Positions 43,579 through 53,412 of a stretch of DNA of 64,000 nt are shown here, piece by piece. The stretch lies in the NCBI GenBank assembly GCA_963210315.1, contig OY723256.1:1550001-1614000 (forward strand), in the 5' to 3' direction. The translations under genes were made by a program, and so were the position numbers. Within the stretch, counting starts at the first letter, position 1. Each line of letters begins with the position of its first letter. This DNA is from Rhynchopus euleeides (Eukaryota > Euglenozoa > Diplonemea > Diplonemida > Diplonemidae). The notes under the pieces were generated by a model. It made no database searches. It was given only the letters and a program-made list of their open reading frames with translations, and had not been told where the DNA came from.

Positions 43579-44714
43579 GCCTGCCCCCATCCATCCCATC
43601 CGTCCCATCCCCCGCTCCTCTCTTCCCCATTGATATCTTTGCGCCCACTACCTGCATCTAGCTGAGTTGACCCCCATACCTCCCCGTCTGCTTAAAGTTC
43701 GCCCCACACACGACCGCATCCCCCCCCTGCCACGCTTTCCGCACACCAGAACTTGTCAGATTGGCAGAACATGCACGTGATGCCAATGTGCCTTCTGTGC
43801 AAACGAGGTAAAGAAGTGAAAGCGCATGGTGGCTGGGCACTGCACCCCTTGTGTGTCCCTAAGCCTTAGTTTGTGGATTCTCTCTTAGGTGGTTTTGTTC
43901 AGGTCCTATTTGGCTGCAGGTTCCCGGATGCTTTGTTTGCCTCACACCCCCCCCCCCCCCCCCGAAACACGGCAAGCATCCGCCAGCCTCGAATCAATTC
44001 TTTTGGCCCCTCTTTTTGAGACACGCGACTCGAGGGCCTTCCCACCCGTGCCGTCTTCTTCGAGCTCTCATGTGAGGTGAGCCTCGTATCCACTTTTTTG
44101 AACCAGCACCCCTTCCCCCCCCTGTGACACACCTTCGACGTCCAGGGCGAATGGACTTTCCCTGATCGCAGGATTGTCCCTCCCTGTCTCTGGTTTGGAA
44201 TGGGCATCTTCTGTCCTCCAGCCAGGCTTGCAGGGATTTTTTTCTTGTGTTGAATCCACGAGATGTTCGGCCCCCGCCGCCACACACACACACACACACA
44301 CCGTGTTGAACGTGCCAAAGCAGCAACATCCATGTGCCTAGTGGCTGGGGTGGGAGGGAGTGGGGCTGGAACCCTGCACGTTGCCAAAAGGCCTGCAGGT
44401 ATTGACAGCCTGTGTGTCGAAAGGAGGGTTGCCCCTCTTTGAGCAACCCCCATGCCTGGCACACAGGGGTTGGTATTGGGTTTGCCTGGCAACACAACTA
44501 AAAGGTGGTGTTTTTCAGCAGGTCTGCCCGATGGTGCCCTTGAGGGCATGGAACAAAGTGATTAACGTGCGCGAGAGCTGGGTCGCACAGCACGGTTCAA
44601 TGTGAGGAACAGAGAGTACATTGCCATCCCTAAGGAAGAGGAGGAACGAAAACGGCCCTCCTGCCTAAGGTTGTGCCACTGGGCTGCCGGGTGAAGACCA
44701 AGGACAAAAATATA
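43579..44714. other. Intergenic, no gene seen
   Basis: A C tract lies at about 43948-43963 and a CA microsatellite at about 44282-44301. No supported coding sequence. Confidence 0.4.
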
Positions 44715-44716
44715 TA

Positions 44717-45013
44717 CCGTATACGTAAATATTTTGGAACGCTGGTGGGTTGGCGTTCCAGATTTTTTTCGTTCCATAATATTTACAGGGCTTTCTGCGA
44801 CTCGGGGACTTGGACCAGGTGATCGGACGGCATACAGAGTCCCTGACGGGACCTACTCGTGCACTTTTCGTGCGATTCCTGAGGCAAGCCATCCTCACCA
44901 CTGAGTCCCCAACTGGCCCTGTAAATATTTTGGAACGTAAATATTATGGAACGGACCGGGCAAAAATGGGCCCGTTCCATAATATTTACGTTCCATAATA
45001 TTTACGTATACGG
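44717..45013. mobile_element. Element I2 (CCGTATACG termini)
   Basis: This is a 297-bp inverse-orientation copy of I1 with the same termini, arms and core, flanked by TA on both sides (44715-44716, 45014-45015). Minor substitutions distinguish the copies. Confidence 0.8.
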
Positions 45014-45047
45014 TATCAGAAACACAGAAACAAAAAAGAACACTTCC

Positions 45048-45618
45048 TGGGGTAATCAGGCTGGGGGAAAAAACAACAAATCACAACGAATCACACCCGA
45101 TCACAACAAATCACAACGCCAAATGTTGTGATTTGTTGTGATTTGTTGCGATTTGTTGCGATTTGTTGTGGCCAGTTGTGATTTGTTGCGACCAGTTGTG
45201 ACGACTTGTGACCCTTTTGTGATGAGTTGTGATGAGTTGTGATCTGTTGTGATCTGTTGTGATCGCGATCCAAAATTTCAAAAATTTAAAATTTTGGATC
45301 GCGATCACAACAGATCACAACAGATCACACCTCATCACAACTCATCACAAAAGGGTCACAAGTCGTCACAACTGGTCACAACAAATCACACCACGTCACA
45401 CCTAGTCACAACAAATCACAACTGGCCGCAACAAATCGCAAAAAATCACAACAAATCACAACATTTGCCTTGTGATTTGTTGTGATCTGTTGTGATCGGG
45501 TGTGATTTGTTGTGATTATGGGAGCAACCTAACAGGGGAGGTGAAGAGCCTCAATCAGCTGACGATCGGGTGTGATTTGTTGTGATTTGTTGTTTTTTTC
45601 CCCAGCCTGATTACCCCA
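45048..45618. mobile_element. Foldback element J1 (GTGATTTGTT type)
   Basis: The termini are TGGGGTAATCAGGCTGGGG and complement; arms are tandem GTGATTTGTT, GTGATCTGTT and GTGATGAGTT units. CTTCC is found immediately outside both ends (45043-45047, 45619-45623), a 5-bp target duplication. A short unique core lies at about 45515-45560. It is non-coding. Confidence 0.8.
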
Positions 45619-45623
45619 CTTCC

Positions 45624-46253
45624 GCGGGCCCGGCAGGCCAGGTGTGGGGCAGCGTGTCAAACAGCAGCCATCATCATCCGCACGACATGGGATGCCGAAG
45701 GCTGGACGTCAGCAGCACGCCAGCCCTCAGCTGTCCCGTGATGCAAGGATGCCGGCACGGCTGATCGAGGAGCCCGCTGGCCCAATTGGGCGAGCCGGGC
45801 ATAAAGGTGTCGCACAACCCAAAGAGCGTCGTGCCATGAAAACGAGTTGAGTTGCATCTAGGCCGCGGAGAGCTGGTGTGCCCGCCCCCACCCCTAGAAT
45901 ACCATGAATTGCGCCATATGCCTCCACGCTTATACACCTACCCCGCCACAGCTTGTGTGAAACTGGAGTCTGTGTTCCTCGCATTTCTCTCTGTTCTGCA
46001 GCCACACCCGCGATAAAGAAATCTTCTTTTCACAGCCCCACCCTCTGCAGACGCCTTACACAAGACACACACAGGCGCCGGCCAGCACTTCTCGCAAAAA
46101 AAAAGGGCCCGCTGCGTAGAACTCTCTGGTTTCAAGATACAGGCAGGCCACCTCCCCCACGGCTACCTTCTTCTGCCTTGGTCCGCCTGCAAAGCGCGTG
46201 GGGGAGGGGCGGGTGGGTAGGTGGGTAGGGTTGGCGGCGCGGGTTCGACTGCC
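45624..46253. other. Intergenic / 5' flank of the RING ligase gene
   Basis: No gene is supported in this stretch. Confidence 0.45.
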
Positions 46254-48233
46254 ATGGGTACCTGCACGAGCCAGGAGAGCCCACAACAGCCCCCGCGTGG
46301 GCAACACCGGGGGGCACAGCAGCAACAGCAGCAACAACAGCAGCAGTATGCAGGGGCACGAGGCATCTACCCCCCGCAGATGCAGGGCAGTGGGCCCCCG
46401 CCGCATGTGACCCCTGCTGGGCAGTGGATGCCTCCCACGTATCAGAATGGGGGGTATGTGAACTGGAATACGGGGGTTTCGAGCCAAGGGCAGAGGGGGA
46501 TGACGCTGCTGCAGGTGCCGATGATGGTGTCCCAGCAGCAGCAGAGGCAGCAGCTGCAGGGGCCGCCGGCGCCGGATGTCGTCGAGGCGAAGCATGTCGT
46601 CAACCAGGCGAACCTTCTGAAAAGCACAATACATCTTGTCCGCCGGTCGCGGCGCCGGTCGCGCCAGCACCGCGGGAGTGGGGGTGAGGGAGAGGAGGAG
46701 CCCCCGTCAGGGCCCAGCCCATCCAAAAAATACCGCTTGGCGTTCGAGCTGGACTGCTCCACCCCCTGCACCGCCTCCGTGTTTGTTTTCTGCGAGGAGC
46801 GCGGTGTGAAGCGCGGGAAGGTCTCCCTGAAGTCCCTTCAGCCGCGCCTCCGGTTGCAACCCCTTGCAACCGTTGAGTTCCAGGCAGGGTCTGGGCAGAA
46901 GGTGTGTGTGATATGCCTCTCAGATGCATGGATGCAGCCGGGAGGCGGGGGTAGGGGGGAGGGGAAACATCTCTGGGGTTTGCAAGACGGCTGATGCCTC
47001 GTGTGTGTGATGATGGTACCTTCAGAGGTGACCTTCATTTCCAATCGGTGCAGCATTGCACTAAACAGACGGTGCAGCCTCTGGCGGGGGCTCTGCCGAG
47101 CTGCTGAGCCGTGGCTGCACGACCCCAAACAAGAATTCAAACAAACGAAGGCTGGCGTGATGTGTGCATACGATCCTCTCTCACTCCCCGCCTTTGTAGT
47201 GAATGCCTGGGTATCACTCGCACCCACACAACCTCCCCACCACACACACACCCACACCGCACAGTATCTCTCTGAAGGGCACATCGACTTCAGCCTGTAT
47301 CCGCAGCTGCCCAAGAAGCCCAATGCTGTATGTTGCGCCCGTCCAGCCTTTGGTGGTGATGATGTGTGTGGGTGTCCCCCTCGGGTTATGATTGCCTCGC
47401 GGCTATACCACAGCACCCGACCCCCCCCACCACCTCCACTGTTCTCCTTTTTTGCAGTGGATGCTCATCGTGCAGCTGCGCAGCATCGACGTGTCGGGCC
47501 AAGGGGAAGCTGCCGTCTCCCCCCGACAGCCCAAACTGCCGCCGGGGAGGAAGGCACCACCCCGCAGCGGCAGCAGCGGGACAGTGCCTGGAGAAGACAG
47601 CGGCTCGGTGAACTCTGCTGAGGCAGAAGATGAGAGCCCCACGGGCAGCAGCGGGCAGCGAGCGCGACGGCAGTATCAGTACAGCTACTGCGAGGTGGAC
47701 CTCCAGACAGGGGTATGCCCAGCAGGGTGGGGGTGGTGGGCAACTTATCCAAGCTGCCCTCCCCGGCGCGGCACAGCTGTCCTTCACAAGGCCTGAAGTG
47801 TTGGTTGTCTGCCCTTCCCCCTGCAGGTCTCCGGTGGAACCTTCCATGCCCTTCGCCCTGTACCACCCACCCACCCACCTGCACGCAGAGCATCTCCGTG
47901 GCGGCGCAGAAGCTCCAGATCGCAGGGGAGCTGTACGAGGTGGAGGACATCTACGGGGGGAGCACTGAGGATGAGGTGCACAACAGGGATGCGGCCGTGG
48001 CTGCTGGCAACCTGCTTGCCCTCGAGGACACCTCTGAGTGCTCCATCTGCCTGTGCGAGCCGTGCGACACGCTGATCATGCCCTGCAGGCATCAGTGCAT
48101 CTGCGCAGGTTGTGCGGAGCTCCTGCGGACGCAGTCCAACAAATGCCCCATCTGCCGGACAGCCATTACCGGGCTTCTGAAGGAACGCGCCACCCCACCG
48201 CCTTCACCGCCTCCTGACGCGCTTCGGCCGTAG
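46254..48233 (+). CDS. MGRN1/LOG2-type RING E3 ubiquitin ligase
   Basis: Four exons are read as 46254-46901, 47265-47327, 47458-47712 and 47889-48233, all junctions in phase 0 with GT..AG introns, giving about 436 residues. The protein starts MGTCTSQES, a good N-myristoylation signal, as in plant LOG2 proteins. A Gln-rich stretch follows. The substrate-binding (DAR2-like) region runs from about residue 110: KHVVNQANLLKSTIHLVRR, KYRLAFELDCSTPCTASVFV, then HIDFSLYPQL. ELYEVEDIYG precedes the RING, as in this family. The C3HC4 RING (about 373-412) is CSICLCEPC..MPCRHQCICAGC..CPICR. It should transfer ubiquitin to membrane-associated targets; substrates are unknown. Exon 2 encodes only 21 residues. 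The third intron contains an alternative AG (CCCTGCAG, about 47825). Confidence 0.88.
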
Positions 48234-50913
48234 CCTGCATCCCTCGCCAGTGGGAGGGTGTGTGCCGTGCCGTTGTTGTGTCTGCATGCTCTGCGACCTC
48301 GGCAACCCGGGTGTGTGGTGGTGGAGTGGTCGTCGGATTCTTGCGGCTGAGAGTTCTGCAGGCATTCTGCTGTCTGGCAGGGGCCAGGAGCTGCTGGTGG
48401 CGGTTCACAGTTTGGCCCATCGGTTGTCGTGCCGCTGGTTGGGTGATGTTACAAGCATCCTATGTGTGTTCGGGTATTTTTGGTTAGATAATTCCCTTTG
48501 TTCTCTGTGCACGCTTCACCAGACGCCTGGATCGCAGATATTTATAGACCCAACGGGGTTGCCTGTCTTGTTCCGTGATGTTCAGTACGGCAAGGTATTC
48601 TGGCTGGAAATGCCCAAACTGCTCAGAGCGTCCAAACCAGGCACCCCACAGACTTCTCTGGAATGCACAGTTGACACGCCGAGCTCGATAGAGGGCAGTT
48701 GTGTCGGAAGTGCACAAAGGCTCAGAACCTCGGGCGGTTCAATTTGCATTCCAAGGGAGGCGGATCAGCGGAACTGCACTCCCCAGGCGTTGTGGCTTTG
48801 CTGTCTCATATTGGTGGCATGCACAGGTGCTGGTTTGGCATGGGTCAAACTGCGACCGCCTGTTGCCCGCGTTTCTTGTGGGGTTCGATCAGGCTATCCA
48901 ATTCTGACGGGGGTACAGCAGGGGGCATAGTCTGAACCTCTCACGCACATGCCTGCACCAGACTCCGAATTCGGCTGTGCTCCGTGCAAGGTTGGCATAA
49001 CCAAAGCCTGATCATCACACATGCATGTCGCGTCTTGTTGCAGGAATGCTGACGCAGCATGAGCATGCACTTGGTGACAAATACCCACCGCCACTTATCC
49101 CAGTGTGTTCCACACTTCTTCGTCAGTGTTGTTTTGTCTGCGTTGCTCGTGCCTCACCACATTTCATCATAATGCTAGAAGTGCGTTCCGCAACAGGCAA
49201 AGCCATGCGGCCAGAAGAGCCTGAACGATGCCACCCCCTTCACAGGGCGTCGTCAGGCACATGGCCAGGTTTCATTCAAATTCGTTCCAAGTCAGACACG
49301 GCCCGTTGGAAGCCACACGCAGATTAGAATATTTTGTGCGAAATGCGCGGAGGCGCATTTCAGGGCGTGCAAAGAGTGTACTCATGTGCCTGGAGAGCCC
49401 CTTGCCCTTGCTCCGTTCTCCTTTCTCATCGTTCGTGCCCCCTGCAGCGTGATTTGCCGTCAACTGCAGCAGTGACTGCAGCAACCGTATGGGGGTTGCT
49501 CTCCTCAGCTTGGAGGAGACTTAAGTCAGCCGGTGCCTACAGTTTGGACCTTCCTGTGAATTTTCTGAAGTTCTCTCGTTGTCAGGACATCAGTCGGGTG
49601 GGGGGGGAGTGGGAAACCAACTCGGGCAACAAAGTGCTGGGGCTGGCGCTTGGGAAAACACTCCAGAGCCGCCGTCAGCATTTGCTCTTTTTCTTTTCAA
49701 AACAATTTGCCGAAGCCCCCCCCACCCACCCACACCCACCACACCCCACACCCGAATCGAATGGGGCAGCACATGGTGGTTGGTCCACACACATGAACCA
49801 AGACAAAATCCTCAGCGCCACCCCACAGCCAGAGCCCTTCCCATCATAACGAAAACGTGCCAAGATGTGGAGGGGGGTGAAGCGAAGTGGTTTTTTGTGG
49901 TAATGGATGCTGTGTCAAGAAAGCGATGTCTCGGTGTCTCCCCCCCCCCCCTCTTGTGTTGCTGCAAGCAAGAAAGATTCCCTCCCTAACGCAACGAAAC
50001 ACGAAAATAAACGAAACTATTCAAAACTATTATTACTGGTAGTGGAAGTTATACGGCATACCAAAAGGTTTGGGTGCGGTGTTGCAGTGGAGATCCCTCA
50101 GCAGCAGGGCGTTGTCGGTGTAATCCACACTACAACTCCTTGAGTTCATGCGTGTGTGTCGGTGGTGCTGACTGCACAATGCATGTACTACTCAGCAGTA
50201 CTTTGCCCGCTGCCACACCAAGCACCTCCTCTGCCTTCCGGCTTGCCTTGAAGTTTTCCTCCCCATCCCCACCCCCTTGTTGTGGCCGCAGCAGGCCTCA
50301 GGCCTGGCCATCAGCAAAACAGTGTGCAGACAGCGGTTGACTGCCCTCAGCTGCCGTGTCCTGTAGCCTCTGCCGTACGTCTCTATAGCCTTGTTGGTGT
50401 GTCGGGCCTCGTTCCAGCTGGAAGACCCACCCGGGAGGGGTTCCTGAATGCGAATGCATGCTAGATGTTTTGGTTGGGCAGCTGGACGGAGAGAAGTTTC
50501 TGCCCCGCCCTCAGCCCTCGCCCCTCATCACACCATGACACAGGAAGTGTGCAGTCAACAAAACGGAGCCCGGATCTGTTCTCACACAGTTGCTGGACAG
50601 CGTGTTGTGCTGGCATAAAGTGAAACGGGGTACGATATGTTTTTGACAAAGGCGATTTGATTTGGTGTGCATCGCAGCACCACCACACACACACGCAGAT
50701 ACCGGGATCGGTAAGCGTTCCTTCACAGCCCCAGCTATGCACGGCAGCGCGTGCCCCCCTTGGCGGATGGCGCTAGTCGGTGTGGCGGTAGCGGGGTAGT
50801 GCAACAGCTTTGCGCATGGCGCCTGGTATCGTCACAGAGCTGAGGTTGCAGGAGCGGGCCCACCCTACACACCACACCCACACCCAGGTCACAGTTACAC
50901 ACGCCTGCATGCA
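48234..50913. other. Intergenic, no convincing gene
   Basis: Several ORFs up to 226 codons exist but lack domains and overlap on other frames. No repeats with clear termini were found. Confidence 0.45.
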
Positions 50914-51849
50914 ATGCATGCGAAGGGTGCCAGCCCGGGAGGGCAAGGGCACATAGTTGCCGCACCGCCTGCGACAAACTACGCAGAGTTGGTGACAGTG
51001 CTCAACGCGATCGCCCTGACGGGGTTCGGGAAGGCGCTTGCGGATCGCTTCGTCGAGGTAGAGTCGCTCGCAGACGATGCGGCCCGCGATGCCGACGACG
51101 ACATCGGCGAGGAGCGTTGTGCGCTCCTCTCGGAGTACCTCGATGCTGTCAGCGATGCGCTGAGGATCGACGTATCGTGCGACGTCGCGGGGATCGCCGA
51201 CACCGCAATCCGCCCCGCCTCCCCCCGGACCCTGCAGCAGCTGCGCTACATGCAGAACTGCTCGGTGAAGGCGGGCCGCCTCTCCACAGGCAAGGACCCC
51301 ACACCGCTCATCGTGTCGGCGCTGCTGTCGCCCCACCTGCCCGTCGCCATCGCAGCCCCCATCCTCTCCGCAGAATCACGTGCACGCCGCGACCTGGCGG
51401 ATGATGAGGCGGTGTGCCGCGCGAAGCTGCTGCCCCTCACTGCCCCCCTGCCCTGCGCGGCACCTGCAGCAGTGGCGCAGGCGGAGCCGCCTGAGCGGGA
51501 GGGCGTGGTACCCAGCGACCTGTCGGGTGTGCTGCACAGTGTGGTGGAGGCGCAGTGGGAGGCGCGGGCCGCGGTGGCTGAGGAGGAGGCGGATGCGCGG
51601 GTCGGAATTGTGATGAAGGCGCGGGCCCTGCCAGCGGTGGTGGCGGCTGCGGCGCCCCACGGCGACGGGCAGAGCGCGCAGCGGGCTGTGCAGATCTCGC
51701 TGCTGGCAACGGCGATCAGGCAGAACCGCGTTCCTTTTCAGGCGCTCAACACCGCCTTCCTCTCGCATCTGCATCAGATGCCCCACTGTGCCACGCCTGT
51801 GGCGTCGTCTTCCACCTCCTCTGCAACATCGCTGTCAGTGCAGTCGTGA
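50914..51849 (+). CDS. Unknown Ala-rich alpha-helical protein
   Basis: An ATG at 50914 opens a 311-residue frame that ends at TGA 51847-51849, with the GC3 bias of neighbouring genes. The N-terminal half is helical (NYAELVTVLNAIALTGFGKA, FVEVESLADDAARDADDDIG, CALLSEYLDAVSDAL). The middle is basic with SPRTLQQLRYMQNCSVKAGR. The C-terminal third is Ala-rich helix with two further conserved-looking blocks (SGVLHSVVEAQWEARAAVAE; AIRQNRVPFQALNTAFLSHL). No signal peptide, membrane segment or catalytic motif was seen, and no family was recognised. It lies between the RING and DoxX-like genes on the same strand. Confidence 0.65.
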   Translation: MHAKGASPGGQGHIVAAPPATNYAELVTVLNAIALTGFGKALADRFVEVESLADDAARDADDDIGEERCALLSEYLDAVSDALRIDVSCDVAGIADTAIRPASPRTLQQLRYMQNCSVKAGRLSTGKDPTPLIVSALLSPHLPVAIAAPILSAESRARRDLADDEAVCRAKLLPLTAPLPCAAPAAVAQAEPPEREGVVPSDLSGVLHSVVEAQWEARAAVAEEEADARVGIVMKARALPAVVAAAAPHGDGQSAQRAVQISLLATAIRQNRVPFQALNTAFLSHLHQMPHCATPVASSSTSSATSLSVQS

Positions 51850-52436
51850 AAGGGAGTGGGTACATCCGCTTCTCAGTATGGCGTTGGGACGTTGGGTGTG
51901 TCGCCGCCCAGCGTAGTGTCCTGCATGATTTACACGGGTCAAAAGAGCGGGTATTGAGGGCAGAGGGTGGTTCTCGACTGGCGGTGGTGGAAGGAGTTCC
52001 TTCTCCTGCTGCCGTGGGGCGGAAGTTCGCATCCGCGCATCTGCCCCACCATGTAGCGACAGCGGTTTTCTATTCCCAAATCTTGTGATTCTGCTGGTAT
52101 CTAACCCACGACCCAAGCCGGCTGCAGACCTCTGAACAGTATAGTACATTCTTAAATGCCCCCACTCCCACCCTCACCCCTACCTCCCATTTTTTGCGCC
52201 TCAATCGCGACGACCGACGAACCGCATCCGGAAGTCGTGAGGTCGCGGAGTAACGTATGAAATCGTTACGACTCACGCCAGTTCACAGGCGCTCAGCGTG
52301 CTTTCAACCATCGAATCGAAAAGAGTACGATTTTTCCACCCCCCATGCACACGGCGCAATTTGGCTATGATCCGTGCAGGGCCAAGCCAATGTCACTACG
52401 CACACACACCTCCTGCACTCCGCTGCTGGGCCAGGG
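51850..52436. other. Intergenic, part of a dispersed repeat
   Basis: 52205-52300 contains GTCGTGAGGTCGCGGAG and ACTCACGCCAGTTCACAGG, resembling the repeats at 42160-42245 and 56500-56615. No gene seen. Confidence 0.4.
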
Positions 52437-53068
52437 ATGGCCCGGAAGCTGTCCCTCGCAAAATGCGGGGCTTCTGTGATCGGGGCCATGGGGGCTCTGA
52501 AGGTGCTGCATCACGATGCGATGATGATTGAGTTCAGGTCGTTCGGCTACCCCGAGGGCCTTGAGCATGCCGTAGGTGGCCTGGAAATGGCTGCGGCAAC
52601 AGGCCTCATTCTGCGGCAGGTGTGGGCCGGCCATGCCCTCCTGTGGCTTGGCGGTGCAGGGGTGGGCAGCACCGTGATGCGAACCCGGGACAGCGCCTGC
52701 CCCGTCCCCTGTGCGAAGGTGGAAGTAGCCTGGGTATGGCTGACATGCTCAGAACATCCCTGAATCCAGCAACACCACCTTGCCACCTTGCATCACAGCT
52801 GCCCCATTGCAGCCACCCCCCTTCCCCACCCCCCTTGGCCTTCCCTCAACAGGGGGTGCTCGAACTGATGTGCCTGGTGTTCATCAAGTCCTATTGTTCG
52901 CCCTTTCCAGCCTACTTCGGTGCGCGCTTCCTGCTAGCTGACGGTGCGCTTATATCGGCGGGCGCTGCTTCTGCGACAGTCTTTGCATACGCCACCGACG
53001 CAAAGCCGAAGTGGCCCGGCTGGGGCGGGCTGGAGACGCATTTTCTCAAATACCTCAACAGCTTGTAG
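52437..53068 (+). CDS. DoxX-like four-helix membrane protein
   Basis: The protein starts MARKLSLAKCGASVIGAMGA at ATG 52437 and ends at TAG 53066-53068. DoxX-family hallmarks are a first helix with K at its end, then a FRSFGYPEGLEHAVGGLEMA segment, further hydrophobic helices (AGHALLWLGGAGVGSTVM), and FGARFLLADGALISAGAASA. The last exon starts at 52853 after TTCCCTCAACAG, phase 0. The donor is uncertain: CAG|GTGTGG (52620), ACC|GTGATG (52674) and CCT|GTGCGA (52710) all keep frame; the later two retain the third helix. The family acts in membrane redox or stress processes, mostly unknown in protists. Confidence 0.7.
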
Positions 53069-53412
53069 CAGCTCGAGTGCTACTCGCCCTGTATGCTGGG
53101 TGTGTCGGTGTCTCGGAGTGCGGTTTGCTTCACCATTGCTGATTCGAAGCGATTCCGAAAGTGGCAAATCGTTGCCTGTGTATTGCACATCTGTCTTCCC
53201 CCTCCCCCCAGACACGCGTTGCTCCCGCACAGTTTGCAAAGTCCGTGATATCGCCTCGACGTGCCCCTTGTGACCTACCGTGGTTCCACACACACCCCCG
53301 AAACCACATTGCATACACACCACCACCCTCCGCACCAGGATCAGCCCAACACCTCCATCCCCCATCCCCCTCTCCTGGTCATGCGCAGCGCAGTGCAGCG
53401 CTTGGGGGGAGC
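53069..53412. other. Leader of the Pro/Ala-rich gene
   Basis: The downstream frame is open here but no conserved protein sequence is visible; GCGCAG near 53384 could be a splice acceptor. Confidence 0.4.

Noticed and set aside
45111..45485. Repetitive HNKSQQITTDHN-type ORFs
   Set aside because: Direct translation of the J foldback repeat units; not a gene.
45048..45618. CRISPR-like regular repeats
   Set aside because: Units are inverted and degenerate without unique spacers, in a eukaryotic context; it is a foldback element.
48250..48930. 226-codon ORF downstream of the RING ligase
   Set aside because: Starts inside the ligase 3' flank, no domain, overlaps other open frames of similar length.
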